51,005 nucleotides of DNA, taken from the NCBI GenBank assembly GCA_020024465.1, contig JAHHTT010000010.1, positions 1-51,005 of the forward strand. The letters are read 5' to 3'. A program made the position numbers and the translations under genes. The number at the start of each line of letters is the position of its first letter. The stretch's first letter is position 1. The notes beneath the pieces were generated by a model that worked only from the letters and a program-made list of their open reading frames with translations, searched no databases and was not told where the DNA came from. The DNA is from Odoribacter sp. Lineage in GTDB: Bacteria; Bacteroidota; Bacteroidia; Bacteroidales; Marinifilaceae. Positions 34,356 to 42,966 of the stretch are shown piece after piece.

Positions 34356-35216
34356 TTATTTTGATTTTTTCAGTTCCATCTCCTCTCTCAATTGGGTAGG
34401 TGACATCCCGAATACTTTCTGGCAGTATGCAGTGAAATGCGAAGGGGTATTGAAGCCTAACTTTTCGGCTATCTCTTTAAATGAAATCTCTGGAGTTCCG
34501 ATCATTTTCTCTACTTGTTCCGCTTTTTTTCTCTGTAACCATTGATAAGGACTCTGCCCGAAAGAAGAATGGAAATTCCGGTTGAATGATCTTTCAGACA
34601 TATTGCATAAATGGGCAAATTCTTTGATAGAACCGATTTTTGTATAGTTTTCCAAGACAAATCTTTCAAACGGTTTCCTGATATAGGTTGAGCTTGAGAA
34701 AAAGACAGACAATTCTTTTTTTGTGTAAAACCCTCTTAATACCAAAAGTATTTCCTGCTGCTTCAGCAAATGCATGTGTTTACAAAGCAGTTTTGCATCC
34801 ATATACAGATTAACGGATTCCAGTACATTCATCAGGCAACTTCTAATAGGAAGGATACCATCATTTATATCAGCCTTACCCTCTTTTATAGGCAACGCAC
34901 TCAGAAACAGTTTGTCACACACACTCACATTCTTATCCCAAAACAAGAGGATACATCTTGAAGCAGTCACAGATTTGAACTGAGTTTTCATATTTTGAGG
35001 TATAAACAGCATCTCTTTTTGGATAATTCGCATTCCTTCGTACTTCCCTAAAGTGAAAATCACCTCACCTTGAATCACGAAAAGTGTACAGGATGACTGA
35101 CTATTGTCAATCAGATACACGTCGTCCTTATCCAGTTTGTGACAAGAAAATCCGAGATCTGAGTTCATCCGGTAATTCAAACAAGACAAATGTTCTTTTA
35201 AATACAATATTTCCAT
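34356..35216 (-). CDS. AraC-family transcriptional regulator
   Basis: This 286-residue protein has an N-terminal cupin-like sensor region (about 20-110: SCTLFVIQGEVIFTLGKYEG) and a C-terminal AraC/XylS double helix-turn-helix (about 190-280: IKEFAHLCNMSERSFNRNF; then EISFKEIAEKLGFNTPSHF, YCQKVFGMSPTQLREE). It lies downstream of the fimbrial operon on the same strand, separated by a hairpin. No TAnnTTTG box is seen in the 57-base gap, so it may depend on readthrough past that hairpin. AraC-type genes flanking fimbrial loci often control them; regulation of this operon is an inference from position. Confidence 0.87.
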   Translation of the reverse strand: MEILYLKEHLSCLNYRMNSDLGFSCHKLDKDDVYLIDNSQSSCTLFVIQGEVIFTLGKYEGMRIIQKEMLFIPQNMKTQFKSVTASRCILLFWDKNVSVCDKLFLSALPIKEGKADINDGILPIRSCLMNVLESVNLYMDAKLLCKHMHLLKQQEILLVLRGFYTKKELSVFFSSSTYIRKPFERFVLENYTKIGSIKEFAHLCNMSERSFNRNFHSSFGQSPYQWLQRKKAEQVEKMIGTPEISFKEIAEKLGFNTPSHFTAYCQKVFGMSPTQLREEMELKKSK

Positions 35217-35234
35217 TCTCCGTGCTATTTATAA

Positions 35235-35268
35235 TATACCCGTGCAAACAAATGCTCACACGGGTATA
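35235..35268 (-). terminator. Hairpin ending the fimbrial operon
   Basis: A 10-bp perfect stem (tatacccgtg/cacgggtata) with a 14-base loop starts 6 bases past the stop of the last fimbrial gene. The following minus-strand sequence is TTATAAAT, with no long T-run, so partial readthrough into the araC gene is possible. Confidence 0.7.
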
Positions 35269-35273
35269 CTCTA

Positions 35274-38200
35274 TTAGGGTAAATATTTTTTATAATCATC
35301 ATGCACATCCGGATCGATGACCGGACGTACGGAAAAGGTTAAAGCACGCCTGTAAGCTCCGCTAGTATTGGAGCCTGGCGCCCAACCTCCAGACCCTCCC
35401 GTAGAATTGAGCAGATAACGACCCGCATAATCCTCGCGAGCCTGGGCCACAGCGAAAATGACTTCATCACCCCCTGAAAGATTGTCTAAATAGTCACCGT
35501 CATACATGGTTCCTGGCAGCGGTGTTTTAAGACCGGATCTGTTATCGTGAAAATAGGCGAATCTCAAAGTTATAGCCTCTTTTTGTGACATAATCCGGAA
35601 TCCGTAAGGAGATGGATCAAATACTGTTTTCCCGCCGACATCTTCGGGATTTCCCGTGCCTGTCGGCTGATTCCACGGATACAGAAACACCCAGCGTTTT
35701 TTGAAATAGTCAGTGTTACCATGAGGAAACCATTCATAAAGCCAAAAACTTTGGTGGGCAACAATTGAGTTCGGACGCTCTATACTCTGCTTCATGGTCA
35801 GAGAGGCTCCCCTTGCTTCCTGAGGGTCGTTTCCTCCTTTGTCAGCCCTATCCCCTTTCTGTTCCCAAAGAAAATCAAATGTATTGCCGCTACCGTCATA
35901 AAAATTCACATTAGTCCGGACATCACATGCCGGGAAAGGGTCTTTCCTGCCCCATTGGTATTGCATGCCGAATTCCCTATACGCACTTTGACTATACTGT
36001 GTATGGACCTCCTCATAGGCTCCTAACAGATGTGACATCAATTGAACACTTTCCGAACCGTTGTTACCTACACCCGTCTTTGTAACATTCAATACCGTCG
36101 GATATTCGTCGACAATCCAGATGTGCCAGGACCAGAGTGTCGGTTTCCCCTTGAGCTTTCCGGATTTAATCTCTATCAGTACATTTCCCGGAGTCTGTCC
36201 GGGCTTGACATAAATATATGAACCCGGACCGGAACCTCCCTGCTCAGACAACTCACTGAGTCCCGCCCTTTCTATATCATTCTGTCCGGCAGCCTCTTGA
36301 ATGTCCGTCCACACAATATTGACACTCCAGTCATCATCCGCATCCAGCCTGTTCAGCATGAAATCCGATACACTTCCGGGAAGTCCCTGCTTGCCACTCA
36401 AAAGGGCGTCATGATCCAGAAGCTTCTTGTAATAATCATAGGCGGTATTGACACGCGAAACGGGAATAAGAATTCCTTTCTCCGATCCTGCTTTTATCAT
36501 ATACGTATTCGCCTCAGGCTGTATAATCCCTGAAAAGAACTTCAACTCGAACTCTCTCTCGGGAAAAAGACCGTCGGGAGAATAAATCCTGAATTTTGCC
36601 TTGCCGGAATAAAGACGTGGGTTTGTAAAATCGTCAACAGTAGTGAAAGAAACCGGTTTCCCCGAAAGGGAAGGATCATTCTCGTGAAAAGCTGTAAAAT
36701 CTTCTATCACATTACCCACATTGTTATCGGACAAAGCCGAAACCAATTCAATCTTGTATTCGCTGTTGGCCTTGACATAATACTGCTTCTGTCTGCCGTC
36801 CATCAGATAGAAATTGTCGTTGGACACCAGCAATGACTCATGCATCCATTGATCTATGAAGGGAATGGCATTATATTCTTTCTGTAAGAGATTTAGTTTT
36901 CCCGACGCGCTTTTATCGGTTCCCGCATGTGTAACGGTGAAGACATAAGAAGTATTGAAATTATCGAAATACTCCAGATTCTCCGTAATGTCCGGAGCCG
37001 TCACCGTATATTTCCAGATTCCTCCCGCAAGTTGATCCGCTTTTTCTATCTTAAAAGGATTGGCGTATCCGGCATGGAAAACGGGTTCCAGGTCGTGTGG
37101 CTCTGTCTTCACATAGAAAGTGACCTTGGCACCGGCCTCTTCCGCCGTAAGCGTCCGTCCGTCTTTCGTTATCACCTTACCGGGCTGCCCATAGCTCTCG
37201 CCGTACTGGTTGACCTCGATAAATTCCAGCGGCTGGCTGCACGCCTCGTCCGCAAAGATCCGTAGGTTGATATTGATATCCTTGGACTGCTCAAAGCCAA
37301 GGAACCATTTCATACGGCCCGCCTTCACATAAGCGGCTTTCAGCGCATTTTGGGCATCCTCCGGATTTTCCGGCCATGCACGGTCTTCGTTCACCTGCTC
37401 CGTAACCGTAAAGGTCACGACTTTCTCGTCGGTCGGTGCAGTCTTGCCGGGCTCCGAAGGGGTTATGGAATAGCTGATCCACGCAGGCAACCCCTCTATC
37501 GTGAACCCATCGGGCCAGGAAGTCTGCATTTTCGCCGTCAGGCTACCTCCCTCCTTGTAAAAAGTAAAATGATCTTCGCTGACTCCCAGCATATATTGCC
37601 CGTCATACTGTACGTTGGACATTGTGGACTCACTCCATACCATGACATTGTACATGATATTGGCCGCCGGCCCTTTCTTCGCATCCTCTTCCGTATCGAA
37701 TCCCGGACCACCCACTGCCGTGATGTTCACCAAGTAACGGTGATTTCGCAGCAAAGACAAATATTCATATATCGCATCGGCTTCTGTCCCTGCACGTTTC
37801 AAGTAGTCTATCCGGAAGAACGTCTCCTTGCCGGGATGGTCCTGGTCCGCACCGGTCAGCCCGACAACGATGAATGGACGCTTTAGGTAGTTTTTCATAT
37901 TATTTTCCGGAAGCGTCTCTCCGTTAGCTCCCTGCGTCGCTTTCGCCTGCACATTGACAGTTTCCGGAACATACATCTCGCGCAGCAATATCTTCTCTCC
38001 CGCTATGGAGGATGTCCTGTCAATTTTTTCTGTCACTGTCGGAGCAGAATCAGGAATGGATGGCTGTTTGGCCTTTCTGTTGACCTTATCCCAACAAGTC
38101 TCATTCTCGAACGGGGATACCCGCCCTTCGGTATTGGTGTTGTAAAAAAATACCTTGGTCAGCGTTATTCCCGCAATTCCCCCGGCTTTCTCGTTAAATG

Positions 38201-38858
38201 TAGAAGCCCCTTCCGACTTGTTGCTCAGGTTAAGTCCCACATCTACACGTGCCACGGCACGAATCAAATAAATGGTCCCGAGTTTAGGAACGGCGCCAAC
38301 GCTGTGATCCACCTTGACCGGATCCGAGACACCCCACATCGGAAGCTCCCCGTCCTTCCATTTCCCATCGGCAGGCATGGAAAAAGTAAAAAGTTTCATA
38401 ACCTCCTCCCGTGTCTTTCCGGCCAATTTGTCCGCACCGGTCTCGGCTGACCGGCCGACATTGGCCAGCATCACGAAAGTGCTGGTATTGTCCGAAGGGG
38501 TATTTTTTGCCAGCAGGGTCATTGTCCCCCTGCTTTTCTTATCTGCCGGATCTCCCGATGGAATGAAGGATGTCACTTTAGCCTCATACGAAAACAGGTC
38601 ATCCTTGTCAAACACAAGTAATCTGATTCTATCTGCCTCCGTAGAATTCTCTCCTTCCGGGGTAAGGGATCGTGTCAGGGGGTTCCGGAGCCCGAGTCCT
38701 TCGACAGACATGCTGACAGAGGTCCAACCATCCTTGGCAGACACTTCTGTCCCGCTGTCACCATACTCGGCAAAGGGATCTCGGCATCCTTGCATGAAAG
38801 AAAATCCCATAAATATCGCCAGGAAAGCGAACTGCAAAGTGTAATGTTTAAATCTCAT
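35274..38858 (-). CDS. Large fimbrial tip-like lipoprotein with a FISUMP-type C-terminal domain
   Basis: The 1194-residue product begins MRFKHYTLQFAFLAIFMGFS with lipobox FMQGC (Cys25). The start at 38858 is chosen because upstream in-frame codons are charged and overlap the preceding gene. The N-terminal ~400 residues resemble fimbrillin-type modules (EADRIRLLVFDKDDL; TFVMLANVGRSAETG; LLRNHRYLVNITAVG). The middle holds several beta-sandwich modules of BACON/Ig type. The last ~230 residues look like a fibrobacter-succinogenes-major-domain/FISUMP fold: FGMQYQWGRKDPFPA, DPSPYGFRIMSQKEA and the end ALTFSVRPVID. As the last structural gene of a type V fimbrial operon and by far the largest, it is a good candidate for the tip adhesin. 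The ligand is unknown. Confidence 0.72.
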   Translation of the reverse strand: MRFKHYTLQFAFLAIFMGFSFMQGCRDPFAEYGDSGTEVSAKDGWTSVSMSVEGLGLRNPLTRSLTPEGENSTEADRIRLLVFDKDDLFSYEAKVTSFIPSGDPADKKSRGTMTLLAKNTPSDNTSTFVMLANVGRSAETGADKLAGKTREEVMKLFTFSMPADGKWKDGELPMWGVSDPVKVDHSVGAVPKLGTIYLIRAVARVDVGLNLSNKSEGASTFNEKAGGIAGITLTKVFFYNTNTEGRVSPFENETCWDKVNRKAKQPSIPDSAPTVTEKIDRTSSIAGEKILLREMYVPETVNVQAKATQGANGETLPENNMKNYLKRPFIVVGLTGADQDHPGKETFFRIDYLKRAGTEADAIYEYLSLLRNHRYLVNITAVGGPGFDTEEDAKKGPAANIMYNVMVWSESTMSNVQYDGQYMLGVSEDHFTFYKEGGSLTAKMQTSWPDGFTIEGLPAWISYSITPSEPGKTAPTDEKVVTFTVTEQVNEDRAWPENPEDAQNALKAAYVKAGRMKWFLGFEQSKDININLRIFADEACSQPLEFIEVNQYGESYGQPGKVITKDGRTLTAEEAGAKVTFYVKTEPHDLEPVFHAGYANPFKIEKADQLAGGIWKYTVTAPDITENLEYFDNFNTSYVFTVTHAGTDKSASGKLNLLQKEYNAIPFIDQWMHESLLVSNDNFYLMDGRQKQYYVKANSEYKIELVSALSDNNVGNVIEDFTAFHENDPSLSGKPVSFTTVDDFTNPRLYSGKAKFRIYSPDGLFPEREFELKFFSGIIQPEANTYMIKAGSEKGILIPVSRVNTAYDYYKKLLDHDALLSGKQGLPGSVSDFMLNRLDADDDWSVNIVWTDIQEAAGQNDIERAGLSELSEQGGSGPGSYIYVKPGQTPGNVLIEIKSGKLKGKPTLWSWHIWIVDEYPTVLNVTKTGVGNNGSESVQLMSHLLGAYEEVHTQYSQSAYREFGMQYQWGRKDPFPACDVRTNVNFYDGSGNTFDFLWEQKGDRADKGGNDPQEARGASLTMKQSIERPNSIVAHQSFWLYEWFPHGNTDYFKKRWVFLYPWNQPTGTGNPEDVGGKTVFDPSPYGFRIMSQKEAITLRFAYFHDNRSGLKTPLPGTMYDGDYLDNLSGGDEVIFAVAQAREDYAGRYLLNSTGGSGGWAPGSNTSGAYRRALTFSVRPVIDPDVHDDYKKYLP

Positions 38859-38911
38859 ATATCTCTTCTTTAGACTGTTTCTCTTTTTGATGGCATGGAT
38901 CCCATACCTTA

Positions 38912-40165
38912 TCACCAGGGGATAGCCACCTCGGTATCTTCCCATTCGTCCACGACAATGTCATACTCCATATTCTTGGTCCCCTTCAGTGTTGAGAAGA
39001 CACGGTAAATGGTATTACGCCGGATATTGTAATATGCCTTGTCATTTTCGGGAAGGTCCGGATTATAAAGTGCGATTTTATACGCCTCATCGGGGGATCC
39101 TGTCCGGTAATCGATAGACAACACCAAGGTCAACGCCCCCTCCTTCTCTTTTCCATAGACGCCCGGAGCCACATAGATGTACACGGGGGTATTTCCCGTA
39201 TATGGAAGCAATCTTTTCCTACATCTGGCCACAAAGGCGGATTCACCGGAACCCTCATTGGCTCCTTCATGGAAACTGGGTCTTTCCGGTAATAACAGAG
39301 GTTCTCCCGTATAGTCCGCTCCCCTGATACCCGGATGGCCGTTCCCGGTGGCTGTGTATTCCATAGAGGAAGGCAGCACGGAATAACCGCCGGCTTCATT
39401 ATTCAGAGTGAGTTTTGTCACTCTGGAAAGCGGCAACAGGGGAGACAGGTAGTTGTTTCCGTCATCAACGGTTGTAAGTATGAACTCAATACGTGCATGA
39501 ATATGTTCCAGAAGTATACAGGGCGAAAGGGTAATCCTGTTATTCCCGGCCGTATTATCGGGAACATGGAAAGCGCTCTGACCAGTCATGGGAAGATATT
39601 TCCGGTTTTTTCCTTTCAGATCGTCTGACGTGAAAATTCCGGTCTTCTCCATCAATTGCTTCGGATCAGGAATGGTATGTTCATTTCTGATCTTTTCCAA
39701 TCCTGATTCACTATTTACCAATAAAACAAAATTATAATTGCCCCCCATTAACTCCAAGTCCAAGGCTATATCAGACTCATCTGCATTCACACGACCCATT
39801 TCCCTCATCTCAAAATGGTCAATGCCGGTTATACCTGTCAGCGGATTGACCATTCCTTGAGGGTAATAAAAAATGACCTTTTCCGGAGAGCTTTTGATAT
39901 TCCTGTAAACGAAGAGTAGGACATGACTGACGGTTTTCTCATACTCCTCCGCAGCGATATGGTTCTCCTTCCATTCCCCTGATGAACGGACTCCGCTCTT
40001 CGCCGCAGGGGAAACGCCTGTACCCCTGTTCATTTCCGCTATGATCCGGATAGGAATACCCGAAACGGTCTTTGCCGCCTCTTCTGCATCAGGCGAACAT
40101 CCGGTCAATTGTACAATCAACACGCAGACCATCGTCAACCACCTTGTCACAGTTACGTATTTCAT
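38912..40165 (-). CDS. Fimbrial accessory lipoprotein (minor subunit)
   Basis: This 417-residue lipoprotein (MKYVTVTRWLTMVCVLIVQL, lipobox LTGC, Cys23) has a fimbrillin-like layout: TVSHVLLFVYRNIKSS early, NYNFVLLVNSESGLEKI, a central HIHARIEFILTTVDDG block, and the end RRNTIYRVFSTLKG followed by YDIVVDEWEDTEVAI. This beta-strand ending is the form seen in FimA/Mfa-family subunits, where the C-terminal strand joins subunits. It lies between the Mfa2-like and tip-like genes, 53 bases before the latter. It is likely a minor pilin or adaptor between shaft and tip; the exact role is inferred from position. Confidence 0.7.
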   Translation of the reverse strand: MKYVTVTRWLTMVCVLIVQLTGCSPDAEEAAKTVSGIPIRIIAEMNRGTGVSPAAKSGVRSSGEWKENHIAAEEYEKTVSHVLLFVYRNIKSSPEKVIFYYPQGMVNPLTGITGIDHFEMREMGRVNADESDIALDLELMGGNYNFVLLVNSESGLEKIRNEHTIPDPKQLMEKTGIFTSDDLKGKNRKYLPMTGQSAFHVPDNTAGNNRITLSPCILLEHIHARIEFILTTVDDGNNYLSPLLPLSRVTKLTLNNEAGGYSVLPSSMEYTATGNGHPGIRGADYTGEPLLLPERPSFHEGANEGSGESAFVARCRKRLLPYTGNTPVYIYVAPGVYGKEKEGALTLVLSIDYRTGSPDEAYKIALYNPDLPENDKAYYNIRRNTIYRVFSTLKGTKNMEYDIVVDEWEDTEVAIPW

Positions 40166-40235
40166 TATTTATCGTTTTTTATAATAATCTCAATTTCTTT
40201 CTGATACACACGAACCGTTATTTTACTGATATGTA

Positions 40236-41201
40236 TCAGTTTTCCAATTCTATAGGACGAGAAATGACATTCCAATCCAGAACGGTCGCTTGTACCAGCA
40301 TCCATGTATTCTTCTCATTCTTGAGTCGCAAGGTTATGGGAAAATCATGGTCACACTCCAAACTATACGGCGGTTCGCCCGCATCTCCTCGGAACATGAT
40401 TAAGTCATCCACCAGATTGGCGGTATAAAGAGTCTCCCCGGTTGTCTTGTTGATCAGGGAAACGAGTGCATTTCTGCCTTCTTCCAGTTTCATCAGCGTG
40501 AAATCAGCCTTTAACACTCCCTTTGCGTCACGTACGGCTTCGGTTATATACTCAAAACGTTCGCCAAGGGCTATCTGACCGTTGAAGTCATAAACTCCGT
40601 TGTCATCTTCTATTTTGATGATGAAATCTTCATCTGCCGGGAATGGTTCGGGAATGGATCTGATGGTAAAGTGTACCCGGTAAGTCAATTCCTGCATATT
40701 GAAAGACACCCGCTCATATACGCTTCCCATATCCTTCCGGTTCTCCAGCGTTACGGAAGAGATGCCGACATAAAGAGGTCCGGGGGCTGAAGAAATCCGT
40801 TTGTCTTTCAACCGTAGTGCAACCCGCATTTCCTGTCTGGTCGTAATGCCTTCCTTGAAATTTGAAAAATCATAGGCATCCGGATCTCCTCCCCATGCGA
40901 CAAACGTAAGTTTTCCAGTATGCCGCAATGTAGCGGGCAATGAATAATCCGCCGAAAGAACGATTTTCTCATCAGAGAATTTACTTACCAGCACTCCTTT
41001 CTCATCAAAGGCAAATACCCGGACTTTCCGGATATCTGACGGATAATCGGGAAATTGTTCGCAAGGGGTCTGGCTGTAAAAATAAAAATTGACTCCTTGC
41101 GGACAACCACTTAAGTTATCGAATACGACTGAATCACATCCTATAAAACAACCGGTCAACAACATGATAAAGGTGACAACATGTACGCTTCTGATTCTCA
41201 T
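40236..41201 (-). CDS. FimB/Mfa2-family fimbrial anchor lipoprotein
   Basis: This 321-residue lipoprotein of the FimB/Mfa2 (DUF1812) family has lipobox LLTGC (Cys18), with a second cysteine at 22. The mature start NLSGCPQGVNFYFYSQTPCE is the family's signature, followed by KVRVFAFDEKGVLV and a beta-sandwich (YRVHFTIRSIPEPFPADEDF). In Porphyromonas, Mfa2 and FimB stay in the outer membrane, anchor the fimbria and limit its length. The gene directly follows the Mfa1-like major subunit on the same strand, as in known loci. Its C-terminus (ATVLDWNVISRPIELEN) closely echoes that of the Mfa1-like protein. A partial terminator in the gap upstream may lower its expression relative to the shaft subunit. 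Confidence 0.88.
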   Translation of the reverse strand: MRIRSVHVVTFIMLLTGCFIGCDSVVFDNLSGCPQGVNFYFYSQTPCEQFPDYPSDIRKVRVFAFDEKGVLVSKFSDEKIVLSADYSLPATLRHTGKLTFVAWGGDPDAYDFSNFKEGITTRQEMRVALRLKDKRISSAPGPLYVGISSVTLENRKDMGSVYERVSFNMQELTYRVHFTIRSIPEPFPADEDFIIKIEDDNGVYDFNGQIALGERFEYITEAVRDAKGVLKADFTLMKLEEGRNALVSLINKTTGETLYTANLVDDLIMFRGDAGEPPYSLECDHDFPITLRLKNEKNTWMLVQATVLDWNVISRPIELEN

Positions 41202-41264
41202 TTGATATAGTTGATATTGGATTTATTGACCATTTGAGGTCAAACTATTTGTCTATGGGGGAAA

Positions 41265-41284
41265 AGAGGATTGTAAAATCCTCT
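41265..41284 (-). terminator. Weak hairpin between major subunit and anchor genes
   Basis: An 8-bp stem (agaggatt/aatcctct, loop gtaa) is followed on the minus strand by TTTTCC. It lies 60 bases past the major subunit stop. A short stem and T-run suggest partial rather than full termination. Confidence 0.5.
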
Positions 41285-41343
41285 CCTCCTTACTCTATAG
41301 TTATGTAAAGAAATTTCCAATTGAAATTGTTTCTTCCCGAATA

Positions 41344-42903
41344 TTACTCTAGAACAACTTCACGTGAAACAAGATTCCACTGAAGTACCTTGGCGTCGAC
41401 ACGCATGTAAGACGCTTCTTTTTCAACATCCGGATTTTCCGGCTTGGTAGTAGGATCATCTGCTGGCTTCGGTAAATTCGGATCGTTGGGGTCTGATGGG
41501 TCCCATGGCATTCCCAATCCTGCAAATTCCTTGATTGTCAGAAGATAAGTATTATTACGACGAACATCAGCATTTACAACGGTTCCGTCTATCGCATTCA
41601 CCTGACGATTCCATAAAGCACGATACGCACATCTTCCGTTCGTGTATGTAAAAGATTTTTGCTTGGGAGCTATCTTGCTTGCCTCAGCCGCCTCTTTGCT
41701 TGCATAAAAAAGGCCATCGGTTTCTCCCATGTAGAAAGTTGCACCTTCCACTCCTGCCTCTGCTTTCAATTCCTTAATCTGAGTGCCAGGGAAACGAGTT
41801 TTAGGAACAAGATTCCAAACCTCTTTTGGAGTATAGGTCGCATAAACCTTGGCATAAGCCAAACGATAGAATCCGAAATTTTTATTTTCAGTTGTAAGCT
41901 TCGTTTTGTCTACTGAATTTTCAAGAAAATAAATACCGCGAGCGGCTTGTGCCGTACTAGTATTTTCTGCAACATCTATGGCCTTGTAGTTTCCTAAGTC
42001 ATCGTTGGTCTTATGCTCTGCTGCGGAAGCCAGATTTCCTAAACGAATCAACTTATCTTTTACACTTCCCGGATCTTCTGCATTTTCGAAATCTGTGTAA
42101 TCATCAATCGCTGACTTAAAGCCTTTGTATAAACCATCAGCCTCCGTTATGGTTCTCTCTCCTGCATTATTACGGAAAAGATAGGTCTCTACGGCTCCAT
42201 TAATCGCAGCGTATTGAAGAGTGGTAAGATTGATCTCTCCCTTACCGTCTTTAGTTGCGGCTTGTAAGCCATCACTTTTCACAACCAAGCCTTGCGAAAC
42301 GACACGTTCTACATCAAACGTAAAAACATTATCAGTCTCAGTTGTTCCTGCTTTTACCGTCGTTTCATCTTTGTTTGGTTGGACGGTTTTTTCCAAGATA
42401 TCAGAAGTCATAACAAATTTGCCATCTGAAGAAAGTTTTTCAATATCATCCATCGCTGTCTCTGCTGTTCCATAAACCCTTGAAGAACCTTCGCCGATGT
42501 TGATTTTCAATGCCGCATCGTTATTAAAGACCAAGGCCATGTGATGATTCCCCGGATTTGTTTTCCATGGAGCAACCTTGAATATACCGGAGCCAGCGGG
42601 TGTTTCCCAGAAACTGCCGGGTGTTTCTGTTGTAGCATAGTTCCAGTTCATTGACGCTTTATTGGATAGAAGATCCAATGTATTAAGCTTGTTTTCCGGA
42701 TCTCTTCCTTTATAATTGTCTTGGGAATCCGTCACACCTTTCGTCTTAGCATTTCCCTGCATGGAAATGTACATTCCTGCAAATGTTGTTCCTCCAATCA
42801 GATTTTCATCCGATCCCGGAAAATCATCATTATTGTTATTACAAGCAGACATACTTAAACCTAAGATAGTCATGCCCGCTACAAACAAATTGTTTACTTT
42901 CAT
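41344..42903 (-). CDS. Mfa1-family major fimbrial subunit
   Basis: This 519-residue lipidated pilin precursor begins MKVNNLFVAGMTILGLSMSAC (Cys21). Mfa1/FimA-type pilins are made as lipoproteins, cleaved at an arginine or lysine in a surface step, and polymerised by strand exchange. The N-terminal part (FAGMYISMQG) and the C-terminal block (NGRCAYRALWN, VRRNTYLLTIKEFAGLGMPW, then YMRVDAKVLQWNLVSREVVL) match the Mfa1-like fimbrillin and its conserved C-terminal strand. The precursor region has several basic residues suitable for trypsin-like cleavage. Neighbours are DUF3575 and DUF3868 upstream and the Mfa2-type anchor downstream, the standard order. It is the most likely shaft protein here. 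Confidence 0.87.
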   Translation of the reverse strand: MKVNNLFVAGMTILGLSMSACNNNNDDFPGSDENLIGGTTFAGMYISMQGNAKTKGVTDSQDNYKGRDPENKLNTLDLLSNKASMNWNYATTETPGSFWETPAGSGIFKVAPWKTNPGNHHMALVFNNDAALKINIGEGSSRVYGTAETAMDDIEKLSSDGKFVMTSDILEKTVQPNKDETTVKAGTTETDNVFTFDVERVVSQGLVVKSDGLQAATKDGKGEINLTTLQYAAINGAVETYLFRNNAGERTITEADGLYKGFKSAIDDYTDFENAEDPGSVKDKLIRLGNLASAAEHKTNDDLGNYKAIDVAENTSTAQAARGIYFLENSVDKTKLTTENKNFGFYRLAYAKVYATYTPKEVWNLVPKTRFPGTQIKELKAEAGVEGATFYMGETDGLFYASKEAAEASKIAPKQKSFTYTNGRCAYRALWNRQVNAIDGTVVNADVRRNNTYLLTIKEFAGLGMPWDPSDPNDPNLPKPADDPTTKPENPDVEKEASYMRVDAKVLQWNLVSREVVLE

Positions 42904-42966
42904 AATTAAATGTTTAAATGAATAATTAAATTAACTAATATATATAATCTTGCCTTTATTTCAAAA

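Noticed and set aside
37350..37886. 178-residue plus-strand ORF inside the tip-like gene
   Set aside because: It is antisense to a 1194-codon gene with clear domains and has no recognisable content; long shadow ORFs are expected in G+C-richer sequence.
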